A stretch of 64,000 nucleotides of DNA from Tuctoria greenei (taxonomy: Eukaryota > Streptophyta > Magnoliopsida > Poales > Poaceae), in NCBI GenBank assembly GCA_036927565.1, contig JAYESD010000001.1:271323560-271387559 (forward strand), given 5' to 3'. Within the stretch, counting starts at the first letter, position 1, and each line of letters opens with the position of its first letter. The notes below the pieces were generated by a model. That model was not told the DNA's origin, made no database searches, and saw only the letters and a program-made list of their open reading frames with translations. Both the position numbers and the translations under genes were made by a program. Positions 21,173 through 32,559 of this stretch are shown here, in pieces.

Positions 21173-22835
21173 GCGCATTGAACTCTTTGCAGACCTCGTG
21201 CGGCGCACAATTAAACCACTGCGGAAGACGATCTTGAGAGATCCTTGCACGCGTCCCTGCACCACGGCTTCTCAACTTCTCCGCAGACCTCGTGCGGCGC
21301 GTCAGTTAATTAACACTTCTCAGGCCGTTAAATAACATATTGTAATTTCAAAAATGATTATCTCAGGCGGTTATTACTTATAAACCGCCTGAGAAAAAAG
21401 AAGTAAAAATCTTCACAGACGGTTGGTACTTAACAACCGTCTGCAAATATGTTTATCTAAGGCGGGTATAACTTAACAACCGCCTGGGATAATGCCCGAT
21501 ACTCTTCTGCAGTTTCCTTATCCCTTGCTTCTTTTTTATTTAGATTCCAATATAAATACTCAAACATGTTTACATTCTGCAAATTGTGTTCAAATTCGAT
21601 GATTCTTTCTTCTACATTTGTATTAAATTAACATCTACCAACTGAACAAAATATTTAGTTCATTGCGCATTGAACTCTTTGCAGACCTCGTGCGGCGCAC
21701 CATTAAACCACTGTGGAAGACGATCTTGAGAGATCCTTGCACGCGTCCCTGCACCACGGCTTCTCAACTTCTCCGCAGACCTCGTGCGGCGCGTCAGTTA
21801 ATTAACACTTCTCAGGCCGTTAAATAACATATTGTAATTTCAAAAATGATTATCTCAGGCGGTTATTACTTATAAACCGCCTGAGAAAAAAGAAGTAAAG
21901 ATCTTCACAGCGGTTGGTACTTAACAACCGTCTACAAATACGTTTATCTAAGGCGGGTATAACTTAACAACCGCCTGGGATAATGCCCGATACTGTTCTG
22001 CAGTTTCCTTATCCCTTGCTTCTTTTTTATTTAGATTCCAATATAAATACTCAAACATGTTTACATTCTGCAAATTGTGTTCAAATTCGCTGATTCTTTC
22101 TTCTACATTTGTATTAAATTAACATCTACCAACTGAACAAAATATTTTGTTCATTGCGCATTGAACTCTTTGCAGACCTCGTGCGGCGCACAATTAAACC
22201 ACTGTGGAAGACGATCTTCAGAGATCCTTCCGTCGCACGCGTCCCCTGCACCACGGCTTCTTAACTTCTCCGCAGACCTCGTGCGGCGCGTCCCCTGCAC
22301 CACGGCTTCTTAACATATATAGCATTTGTTGTATGTTTTTTATGTTCTGACCAATTTCAAAGGATTTATGAAGTGAAATTTAATGGTAACCTTTACTTAT
22401 CAATAATATTACAAGAAGGTGGATTTTTGCCTTTTTAAAGGACCAAATTTAATCAAGAATATTAAATAAGAAGAAGTAAATATCTTCACAGGCGGTTATT
22501 GCTTAACAACCGCCTGAGATAATGCCCGATACTGTTCTTCAGTTTCCTTATCCCTTGCTTCTTTTTTATTTAGATTCCAATATAAATACTCAAACATGTT
22601 TACATTCTGCAAATTGTGTTCAAATTCGATGATTCTTTCTTCTACATTTGTATAAAATTAACATCTACCGACTGAACAAAATATTTTGTTCATTGCACAT
22701 TGAACTCTTTGCAGCCCTCGTGCGGTGCACAATTAAACCACTGTGGAAGACGATCTTCAGAGATCCTTCCATCGCACGCATCCCTGCACCACGGCTTCTT
22801 AACTTCTCCACAGACCTCATGCGGCGCGTCAGTTA
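21173..22835. repeat. About 491-bp tandem repeat array, 3-4 copies
   Basis: The segment starting GC(G/A)CATTGAACTCTTTGCAG occurs at about 21173, 21665, 22156 and 22695, giving periods of 492, 491 and 539 bp. Copies include GCAGACCTCGTGCGGCGC twice each, plus a hairpin AGGCGGTTATTACTTATAAACCGCCTG. The first copy overlaps the upstream region of the family A acidic gene, so that promoter region seems to be what was amplified. The last copy contains segments of the 754-bp repeat. Confidence 0.8.
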
Positions 22836-22931
22836 ATTAACATCTTCTCAGGCGGTTGGTACTTACCAACCGCCTGAGAATATATTTATCTCGGGGACAG
22901 GTGTTACTTACTAATCGCCTAAGATAAGCCC

Positions 22932-23705
22932 ATGGAGTTCCCCTTGCCGCACGATATTGCGGTCCTGATCGCGGGGTGGGTCGCCGCAACCTCCACCCAG
23001 CCCATGGACGACCTCTCCAGTCTGCGCGCCACCTGCAAGGCCATGCACGCAGCGTGCCGTGATCCCACCGTCGGCAGGCGCGTGGCGCTGGAGCGCGAGA
23101 GCAGCTGGGAGTGGTTCCAACGGCACGGGAACGGGAGCTACGACGCCCTCGTGGAGCGCCTGGCCAACGTGGGCAACCCTCATGCGTGCTATGTCACCGG
23201 GTTCGACCTCGTCTTCAACTACGGCCGCGCGCAGGCGCAGCAGGGCACCCAGTTCCTTGCCCGGGCGGCCGCGAACGGCCACAAGGTGGCGGCCTACGTC
23301 CTCGCCATGCTCTGCTACGACGCCGACTGCGGGGACCGCGATGCCCTCGAGTATATCCGGCAGGTCGAAGGCGAGGCCCACATCGGCGACAACACGGTCG
23401 GGTCCGTCGCGATGAAGAGGACCAACAATGAGTGTTGCCAGTGTCGGAATCAAGCCATGCAGAGGCTCGACATTTTCGTGAGCTGGAGGTTACTGCGTAG
23501 GCCTCCTCCCGGACCGCCGCCGGTGGCACTGCCCGACATTGACGATGGCGTTTGCCGCTGCCCAACAGGGGGGAACCAGGGGCCTGCCCGCTGCGGCAGG
23601 CGAGGGTGGTCCGAGACCGTCTTCTGTACTGAGAACTGTAGGATTGAGCGCGAGTATGACCTGTTCTCCCATAACGTGTTGTACTCTATGGGTTATATTA
23701 ATTAA
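22932..23705 (+). CDS. F-box/Sel1-like protein with C-terminal MYND-like Cys cluster, captured by the CACTA element
   Basis: A 257-residue GC-rich single-exon frame. The N-terminus (PLPHDIAVLIAGWVAATS, then LSSLRATCKAMHAACRDP) is a plant F-box of the At2g35280-like grass family. The middle (GNPHACYVTGFDLVF, then GTQFLARAAANGHKVAAYVL) resembles Sel1/TPR helices. The C-terminal part has paired Cys (ECCQCRNQ, then CRCPTGGNQ, RCGRRGW, FCTENC), like the MYND-type end seen in this family. F-box proteins recruit targets to SCF ubiquitin ligases. The ORF abuts CACTA hairpin repeats on both sides, only about 10 bp before the ATG. Its last residues (GYIN and stop) appear to come from the TTAATTAAGAA(A/G)TAAATATC repeat. 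No promoter was seen, so it may be silent. Confidence 0.75.
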   Translation: MEFPLPHDIAVLIAGWVAATSTQPMDDLSSLRATCKAMHAACRDPTVGRRVALERESSWEWFQRHGNGSYDALVERLANVGNPHACYVTGFDLVFNYGRAQAQQGTQFLARAAANGHKVAAYVLAMLCYDADCGDRDALEYIRQVEGEAHIGDNTVGSVAMKRTNNECCQCRNQAMQRLDIFVSWRLLRRPPPGPPPVALPDIDDGVCRCPTGGNQGPARCGRRGWSETVFCTENCRIEREYDLFSHNVLYSMGYIN

Positions 23706-23746
23706 GAAATAAATATCTTCACAGGCGGTTGGTATTTAATAACCGT

Positions 23747-26283
23747 CAAAGAAAATATTTATCTCAGGCGGTTATTACTTAACAACCGCCTGAGATAATA
23801 CCCGATACTGTTCTTCAGTTTCCTTATCCCTTGCTTCTTTTTTATTTAGATTCCAATATAAATACTCAAACATGTTTAGATTCTGCAAATTGTGTCCAAA
23901 TTCGATGATTCTTTCTTCTACATTTGTATAAAATTAACATCTACCACCTGAACAAAATATTTTTAAAACTTGTATAGCTGACATTGTAATGTTTTGGTAA
24001 ATATCAAATTAATTTCTACTCACATATTATTCACATTTGTGTATCTCATAAAAAAAAAGGTTCCTTCACTCAAAATTGTTGGTATGAACATATTTGTATA
24101 ATTTATACATGTATGAATTCTTTTAATTTTTTTAAAAGCATTCCAACATGTCAAACTTCAAATTATCCACCATTCTAACTAAATGCTCATATTCATATGA
24201 GGCATTCATCAAATTATGAACACACATTGATTCCAAAAAATTTAAAAAAATATGAAAAAATTCCTAGATGTTGGTATGATGATTAAAAATGTCCACTGAA
24301 AAAATAAATGAAAAAAGCATTATATTCATCAAGATAGAAAAATGAAAAATAGCATTTGTTGTATGTTTTTTATGTTCTGACCAATTTCAAAGGATTTATG
24401 AAGTGAAATTTAATGGTAACCTTTACTTATCAATAATATTACAAGAAGGTGGATTTTTGCCTTTTTAAAGGACCAAATTTAATCAAGAATATTAAATAAG
24501 AAGAAGTAAATATCTTCACAGGCGGTTATTGCTTAACAACCGTCTGAGATAATGCCCGATACTGTTCTTCAGTTCCCTTATCCCTTGCTTCTTTTTTATT
24601 TAGATTCCAATATAAATACTCAAACATGTTTAGATTCTGCAAATTGTGTCCAAATTCGATGATTCTTTCTTCTACATTTGTATAAAATTAACATCTACCA
24701 CATGAACAAAATATTTTTAAAACTTGTATAGCTGACATTGTAATGTTTTGGTAAATATCAAATTAATTTCTACTCACATATTATTCACATTTGTGTATCT
24801 CATAAAAAAAAAGGTTCCTTCACTCAAAATTGTTGGTATGAACATATTTGTATAATTTATACATGTATGAATTCTTTTAATTTTTTTAAAAGCATTCCAA
24901 CATGTCAAACTTCAAATTATCCACCATTCTAACTAAATGCTCATATTCATATGAGGCATTCATCAAATTATGAACACACATTGATTCCAAAAAATTTAAA
25001 AAAATATGAAAAAATTCCTAGATGTTGGTATGATGATTAAAAATGTCCACTGAAAAAATAAATGAAAAAAGCATTATATTCATCAAGATAGAAAAATGAA
25101 AAATAGCATTTGTTGTATGTTTTTTATGTTCTGACCAATTTCAAAGGATTTATGAAGTGAAATTTAATGGTAACCTTTACTTATCAATAATATTACAAGA
25201 AGGTGGATTTTTGCCTTTTTAAAGGACCAAATTTAATCAAGAATATTAAATAAGAAGAAGTAAATATCTTCACAGGCGGTTATTGCTTAACAACCGCCTG
25301 AGATAATGCCCGATACTGTTCTTCAGTTCCCTTATCCCTTGCTTCTTTTTTATTTAGATTCCAATATAAATACTCAAACATGTTTAGATTCTGCAAATTG
25401 TGTCCAAATTCGATGATTCTTTCTTCTACATTTGTACAAAATTAACATCTACCACATGAACAAAATATTTTTAAAACTTGTATAGCTGACATTGTAATGT
25501 TTTGGTAAATATCAAATTAATTTCTACTCACATATTATTCACATTTGTGTATCTCATAAAAAAAAAGGTTCCTTCACTCAAAATTGTTGGTATGAACATA
25601 TTTGTATAATTTATACATGTATGAATTCTTTTAATTTTTTTAAAAGCATTCCAACATGTCAAACTTCAAATTATCCACCATTCTAACTAAATGCTCATAT
25701 TCATATGAGGCATTCATCAAATTATGAACACACATTGATTCCAAAAAATTTAAAAAAATATGAAAAAATTCCTAGATGTTGGTATGATGATTAAAAATGT
25801 CCACTGAAAAAATAAATGAAAAAAGCATTATATTCATCAAGATAGAAAAATGAAAAATAGCATTTGTTGTATGTTTTTTATGTTCTGACCAATTTCAAAG
25901 GATTTATGAAGTGAAATTTAATGGTAACCTTTACTTATCAATAATATTACAAGAAGGTGGATTTTTGCCTTTTTAAAGGACCAAATTTAATCAAGAATAT
26001 TAAATAAGAAGAAGTAAATATCTTCACAGGCGGTTATTGCTTAACAACCGCCTGAGATAATGCCCGATACTGTTCTTCAGTTCCCTTATCCCTTGCTTCT
26101 TTTTTATTTAGATTCCAATATAAATACTCAAACATGTTTAGATTCTGCAAATTGTGTCCAAATTCGATGATTCTTTCTTCTACATTTGTATAAAATTAAC
26201 ATCTACCACATGAACAAAATATTTTTAAAACTTGTATAGCTGACATTGTAATGTTTTGGTAAATATCAAATTAATTTCTTCTC
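23747..26283. repeat. 754-bp tandem repeat array, about 3.4 copies
   Basis: The junction AAATAAGAAGAAGTAAATATC recurs at 24501, 25255 and 26009, exactly 754 bp apart, and a partial copy ends near 26283. Units look almost identical by eye, with only a few substitutions. Each carries the hairpin AGGCGGTTATTGCTTAACAACCG(C/T)CTG and is otherwise AT-rich and non-coding. Partial copies occur at about 20390-20460 and 22310-22690. Confidence 0.88.
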
Positions 26284-26569
26284 AGACGTGAAATTTTAAT
26301 TAACGATGAACACACTACATCCATTAACAATATTCAATCATTCACACAGTTCAAGAACACACAAGATACTCATTCATTAACAATATGCACATCTCACAAA
26401 AGAACACACAAGATGCACAATATTTACACAAGAACACACAAGAACACAAAAGATACACAAGTAATATTCAATCACATAGATGAAAAAAGATAGATTTCAT
26501 TCATTAACAATATTTACAAAACAGAAGCAACTAAAAACAACAAAAAGAAAAACTAATTAAATCCTACTC

Positions 26570-27001
26570 CTACTCCTCTTCCATCTCCTCCTCCTCGTCC
26601 TCCGGCGGCGACTCCGGCACCGGCTGCACCGGCTGCACCGGCTGCACCGGCTGCACCGGCTGCACCGGCTGCACCGGCGGTGCAACCCCGAGGTTGCTAG
26701 CCGTCGCCTCCACCAGCGTTCTACGGCCCTGGGGGCCAAGAACCTGGGCCATCGTCGCGAACAGAATGTCGAGACGATCAGCCACCCCCACGAGGGCGTA
26801 GAGGTAGTGGCCCAAGGTACCCATTCCAGTATACTCTGGAAGGGTACCCAGCCCCAAGGCACTCATGGCGCGAGACGTATTGTTGTACGCCTCTCGCGCC
26901 ATGAGGAGGCGCTGCTCGGCGTTGATCTTCTCGGGGGAGCTGCAACATTGTTTCTTGCAAGGTGGCTCCCTCGGAGGGCTTGGCGGCGGAAGGTCGGCCA
27001 T
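26570..27001 (-). CDS. Small Pro-repeat/acidic protein carried by the CACTA element (family B)
   Basis: A 143-residue frame from the ATG at 27001; an in-frame ATG at 27079 would add 26 residues. The N-terminus is MADLPPPSPPREPPCKKQC, then SSPEKINAEQRLLMAREAYN. A helical middle (GMGTLGHYLYALVGVADRL, then FATMAQVLGPQGRRTLVEA) follows, then seven PVQ units and an acidic EEEEMEEE end. The N-terminal block is shared with the family A gene at 20543-21040, which lacks the helical middle. The promoter-like block at about 27233-27258 resembles that of TNP2. No database family is recognised; a host gene fragment picked up and duplicated in the element is the simplest reading. Confidence 0.55.
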   Translation of the reverse strand: MADLPPPSPPREPPCKKQCCSSPEKINAEQRLLMAREAYNNTSRAMSALGLGTLPEYTGMGTLGHYLYALVGVADRLDILFATMAQVLGPQGRRTLVEATASNLGVAPPVQPVQPVQPVQPVQPVQPVPESPPEDEEEEMEEE

Positions 27002-27295
27002 AGTGGTGTTGGGTCGTCGGAGCGGAGGAAGACGAAGAAAACAAGAGGATTCAAAGTGAGCGATGCGCTTGTGAGCCATAGTGGTGTTGGGTCTTTAAGG
27101 CCGCGCGGAGTGGAAAAGAAAGGTCGCACCTCGGGGAAAAGAAAGGTCGCGCACGCGTGACATGGTCACTGACGTGTGGGACCGGGTCCACATGTCAGTG
27201 ACCGCTGATTAAGTCAGGGGATCCTCATCCCGGTTGGTGAGGGGTCTTTATGTAGGCGTTCATCAAATTAAGAAGTAAATATCTTCATGTTTAAC

Positions 27296-27455
27296 TCAGG
27301 CGGGTGTTACTAACCAACCGCCTGAGATAATTGTATCTTCTCAGACGGGTGTTACTAACCAACCGCCTGAGATAATTGTATCTTCTCAGACGGTTGGTAA
27401 GTAAAATCCGACTGAGATAACATTCTTCCCTGACGGTCGGTACTTAAAATCCTCC
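27296..27455. repeat. Internal hairpin array of the CACTA subterminal motif
   Basis: Successive copies of (C/A)AG(G/A)CGG(G/T)TGTTACTAACCAACCGCCTGAGATAA-type units, about 53 bp apart. The array lies just upstream of the plus-strand promoter at 27472. Confidence 0.8.
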
Positions 27456-27471
27456 TGAGAAAATGTGAGTC

Positions 27472-27479
27472 TATATATA
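27472..27479 (+). promoter_or_regulatory. TATA box of the ULP1-like partner gene
   Basis: TATATATA followed by a GC-rich leader rich in GAGCTTCGCCGTC repeats. A donor CTTCAAG|GTAAACC at 27713 and an acceptor TTATTAG at 28634, eight bases before the ATG, define a probable leader intron of about 920 bp. Confidence 0.55.
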
Positions 27480-27713
27480 CCCCTCGGCAGCATTGGAAAA
27501 ACCTAACCCGGGCGAAACACTTAGACGCCGTTAGGCTGCCAAAATTTCGTTTGCCGCCAAGTGTTCCCCCTCGTCACTTCCAGGTACGCCGCCGAGCTTC
27601 GCCGTCGCCGAGCTTCGCCGTCGTCGCCGAGCTTCGCCGTCGCCGCCGAGCTTCGCCCTCCTCACTTCCAGGTACGCCGAGCGAAGCCATTTCCGTCACC
27701 GCCGAGCTTCAAG

Positions 27714-28634
27714 GTAAACCCTAAACCCTTCGACCTTCCATCCTCCTTCGCCGTGCCGCCTCCCTCCCCGCCCTCGCTGCCGCCTTGCATATCCTTGGTT
27801 AGGGTTCGGGAATTAGATAATGGTAGGCATCCTTGGTTAGGGTTCGGTGGAATTCGAAAAACTGTCAAGTTCGGTGGCATCTTTGGTTAGGGTTCGGTGG
27901 GGCAAGATTTATGTGGATGGTTATATCACGATAAATTGGTAGTTGGTTCTGTGTGTCTGAAACTGTTCCGACACATTAGTGGTAAACATGATTCTAGACT
28001 CTAGTAACAGCAGTATATTCCCTATTTCTGTCATCGGCCTTGCATATGCCACATAATTCTCTATTAGGGGCAAGATTTAGCTATATTTGGTTAAGTTGAC
28101 CAAATTTGGCTAATTTTGGCTAAGTTACATTAGATATAGTTATACTTGACTAATTTTGACTAAGTTATGCTATATTTAGCTATATTTGGCTACTTTTGCT
28201 TAGAGTTAGCTATGCTAGACTAAGTTTGGCTAAGTTTGCTTTTATTTCTCTAAGTTTCATTTGAGCAATTGTAGCTAATCTGTGCTACCAAAGATGTCTG
28301 CACTTGTGGCTCCATCAGCTTCATTTTAGCAATTGTACCTAATCTGAGCTACCAAAGTTATGCTATATTTAGCTCTGAAGCCAAACAAAAGTTGCTGGCC
28401 AACTCATTTGTGATGCCAGGAGCATCCTCACGCCCATATCTAGGTAACACTAGGTGTGGCGATGGAGTCTGAGCATATGATGCCGATCTCTATGATACAA
28501 GAATTTAGTTAGACCTATATAACTTCAAAAATGTGTTTTGGCTAAATTTACTTAATTGAGCCAAAATTGAGAAAATTTGTTTTAAATATGACCAAATTTA
28601 GTTATGCCATTTATTAGATTTTTTGTCTTATTAG
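27714..28634 (+). other. Probable leader intron of the ULP1-like partner gene
   Basis: AT-rich, no coding content. Between 28060 and 28260 it is made of many degenerate copies of TTGGCTAA/TTTAGCTA-type octamers, a slippage-type repeat. Boundaries are inferred from splice signals only. Confidence 0.45.
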
Positions 28635-28641
28635 ATCTAGC

Positions 28642-31600
28642 ATGGAAAGCCCTAAGAAGACTGGTCCTGATTGTAACAACAAAGAAGACAATATGGAGTT
28701 TACTGACTCCAGCAGTTCAGGCTCCTATCACAGTCCTTCGGATCCTTTTCCGAATATAAAAATTAAAAAGACTTCAGTGGATCTAGACCCGGAATATGAT
28801 CCTGCCGACGAGGTATGGATCACGAATCTTAACTTCAGCAGTTCAAGTTAATGTTGGTTGTCAAGTATACGAAGTCTTATAATTTTTTTCTACCTAGATT
28901 AATCTCGAAGACAATGAGGTGACATCGGCTCCTAAAACCGCAGAAGGTTCACCAATGGATGAATCCTCAGCTTCACTCAAGCGGAAACGAGGGCAACGAG
29001 GTCCCAATAAGGGTCTATTGGACCGCATCATGTACATAACAAGGGTCGGTCCAAGTGGGCTTCCCCAAGAACCACTGGATTCAGTTACCAAGTACCGTAA
29101 TGCATGCGGTTTTCTTGTTAGGGAGGTTGTGCCGATCACAACCGAGAATTGGAGGAAATTACCCGAGCAGACCAAGAATGAGTTGTGGGAAAAGATAAAG
29201 AAACAATTCAAGTTCCCGAAAGGCACAGAAGAAGCTGTAAAGAAAGCAACATTGGTCTCTTGCGGCAAGAAGTTTCGATGCTGGAAGAGTGAAATGAATG
29301 CTTATGTTAAGGCCAATAAGGTCCCTAGCCCGAGGAAGATGGGAAAAATCACACAAGCTCAGTGGCAAGAGTTTGTTCGTCAAAAGAGCACACCTGATGC
29401 TAAAGCTCTAAGTGCAACTAGGTCAGAGCTTGCAAAAAAGAACAAATACCATCATCGCTTGGGGTCTGCCGGATATGGCCCCAAAGTCCAGAAATGGAAT
29501 AAGATAATAGACGACATTCTTAGTAAGGGCAATCCTCACCCATTAGAAGGGTGCGATGAGCGAACTCAACGCTGGGTCTTTGCTCGGTCAGGTTTGACCA
29601 GCGAGGGCAAACTTGAAAAGCCCGACTCTCTGAATGAAGTAGAGGATAAAATGAAAGAAGTAATTGAAAAGCAACAGAAGGGTCTCTTCAAGCCGAAGAG
29701 GGAGAATGACCAACTTACCGCTATCTTGGGAAACCCTGAACACAGCGGACGGGTTCGAGCGGTCTCTTCTCAAATGTCTTGGCTATATGGTTTCCCTAAA
29801 GATAAAGACACATATAGAAGACGTGAGAAGTTTAAGAAAACACTTGATGAAACAATTGCTCAAAAGGTCAAAGAAAATATGCAAGAAATTATGGAACAAC
29901 TTAGACAATCAGGACAATTAGTGGCACCGAGTACAATGATGGTTCCGGTGCAAAAGGAGCAATTAGTATCTCCAACTGCCTACCCTAGCAGCGTTGGTTC
30001 CGTGCCAGGCTCAGGGTCAGCCCATAAGTTCCCTGTCGATGATATTGCTAACGACAAATCTTGTCGTCTTCTTGTCCCGATAGGCAGAGCAGGGAACAAA
30101 ACCAAACAGGTTGCCACTGCTATGGCAAAGCCTGATCGTGACTTCAACGGGAGTCCACTTCCGTTGTATTATTCTGTGGTGCAAGTTCTTCAGATCATTG
30201 ATAATGATTATGAAGATTATGAAATAGACCACGTCACACCTGAGGGGATCGCGACTCTGAGGCAGGCTGTCAACCAATTAATCCTTTGGCACCGACGCGA
30301 TATCGTGTTGGACGATGAGCCAATTTCTAGCCCCGTCGCATCTCCAAATACTGCAACCCCATCTTCTAAGGCGAAAGTGCATGAAGATCCACTCCCAGTC
30401 CGGGAAGATCCACTCCCCCTATGTCTGAGCAAGGATGATGATATCCAAGAGCAACAAGTTGGACAACAACTTCAAGCAGTACCAGAGCAAGCTGTTGCTA
30501 GTAAAGAGCAACTAGTTGAGCAACAGCTTGAAGTAGTACTAGAGCCAGCTGCTGGGAGTAAAGAGCAATCAGTTGAACAACAGGTTCAACAACAAGCCAG
30601 TGTCCAACTTCCGACGACTACTCCTCGATCATCAGTGCCTGTCAAAGTTAGCTCATACGAAAATAAGAAACCTTCATCAGAAGTGACAAAGTATTTGGAA
30701 GCTATGAAGGATAATATTAGAAAATCGAGTGCATCTCGTTCTTCTCATGAGCCAGCATTAGAAGATATCGAGGAGTGGGAAGAAGACGGTGTCATGTATA
30801 ATCGGCGGACGGCTTTAGTTAAACCAGGAGTTCCAATATACAAGCTTGAGGATGTTCCTCCTAAATTTGAGAATGGGAAGCCGTTAATGACATCCGTACA
30901 ACTTAGCAAACAACCCGTCGCGCTCAGAAGAATGCATGAGTGGTACATCACTGCCAGCACAAAATATGGTCTTCAGTGCGTCACATTTCGTATTCCAAAA
31001 GAAGCATTCTGGAGCACTGGAGTAGATAAACGAGTCATTTTATTTGAAGAGCTGCTTTCCCTTTTCCATCGGGGCATGCTCGAAATCAACCTGCTGCTCG
31101 TCTGGTGCTTGTAAGTGCTCTAATATTTTGTATTTGCTTTTCTTACTACACGCATACGCATTTCATGAGATTATAACAATTCTGGACTTCTTCAATAGGA
31201 TGCAATACATGGATAATGAAAAGTTGGCGCACAAGACAGGTATCCTTGACCCTACTAGGATTGCAAAGTCGCTATTCGACGTCCAGGCAAATCGAGAATC
31301 AAGCCAGTACAAACACATGAAAAAAAAAGATTTTGAAAGAGCAATTGCAAAACTTAAGAAGGATAGAAAGGCAGAAGTTGCAGCTTACATAGGACATGCG
31401 ATGTTTAACTTTGTCAGAGACGGCCAGGACCTCGTAAAGGCTCCGTACCACTTCGAGTAAGTTCGACACATGGCATTGAAATAGCAATTATTGGTAATTG
31501 TTAACACGTGTGTTTGTATGTTTGCAGTAATCACTACATAATGATCTTCATCAAGCCAACGCAGGGAATGGCAACAGTCTTGGACTCGGCCGATTACCCA

Positions 31601-32356
31601 CCAGATCGTTACAAAGATTTCCTTTCCATTTTGAAAAAGTACGTTTATTCAATAATTTTAATTTACGCACATTTAGAATGTGTTGACAAGTTTTATATGA
31701 CATTTCTTGTATTACAGCGCTTGGCGGTTTTACGCGGAACGGCTTGGCGGTCAGAGACCTCCTAATACGAATGCATTGGACATTAAAACGTATTATGCTT
31801 GTCCGAAGCAGCCTGCTGGGAGTCTCTTATGCGGGTATTATGTATGCGAGCATCTTCGGACCGCCGCCGTATATAGAGTCAATCGTGAGGATGTAAGTTA
31901 TCCTTAATGTCGATACCTTATTTTCTTACTTTTGTGTTTCATTTTCATTGTAACTAGCATAGTTTAATGCTTATATTCTCTGCTGTTCAATATTACCAGA
32001 AACATTATTTTCATATTTTGATTCCAACTTCAAAATTCAATTGCTCATAGTACAACTGCTCCAAAAATACCTACTAAATTCTTGTATACTCTCACTTTGA
32101 TCTATACTTTGAGATTGTTGAAACCAACACATTCTAAACCTTGTTATGTGTTATATTGCAGCACAAGAAGAATCTGAACGAAGAATGGCCGGTTTGTAGA
32201 AGTATTCCTGATGGAGGAGCCGACAGGATTGCTTCTGAACTCTGTCAGTTCATTCGTCGCGAAATTTTGCACAAAACGGGGAAGTTCTTTGATAAGAGAG
32301 GTTCAGCAGCTGATGTGCCAGAACTTTGCGACTATACCAATCTAAACAGTTTTTAG
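28642..32356 (+). CDS. CACTA second gene: En/Spm-type accessory protein with C-terminal ULP1/C48 SUMO-protease-like domain
   Basis: Exons 28642-28812, 28898-31110, 31199-31456, 31528-31638, 31718-31892 and 32162-32356 join in frame through GT-AG introns and give 1,040 residues with no stop. The N-terminal third is basic ([18 protein letters not shown]). It carries the plant En/Spm transposase-associated region around [15 protein letters not shown], followed by a Gln-rich stretch ([11 protein letters not shown], about 580-660). From about residue 720 a ULP1-like cysteine protease fold begins ([15 protein letters not shown]). It shows His883 in NHYIMIF, Asp900 in VLDSADYPP, Gln949 in CPKQP and Cys956 in LCGYYVC, the complete C48 catalytic set. 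Accessory CACTA proteins bind subterminal repeats; ULP1 enzymes remove SUMO. Actual protease activity is unproven. Confidence 0.9.
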
Positions 32357-32559
32357 TGAAAACTTGTAAACTTTGAGATGAAATTGTATCTGTAACTTGT
32401 ACATATGTATATTGTTTTAGTGAAATTGACTTCTGTGATGATAATATTGTTGTCTTTTGTTCTGTGATGATTGTTGTTTTTTGTTCTGTGATTATATTGA
32501 ATTGACCTGGAAATTAGAAATAACAGCAGTAGTACTGCATGACCTGGAAATTAGAAAAA

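Noticed and set aside
23059..23565. Other long frames over the F-box-like gene
   Set aside because: GC-rich shadow frames; only the 22932-23705 frame has recognisable motifs.
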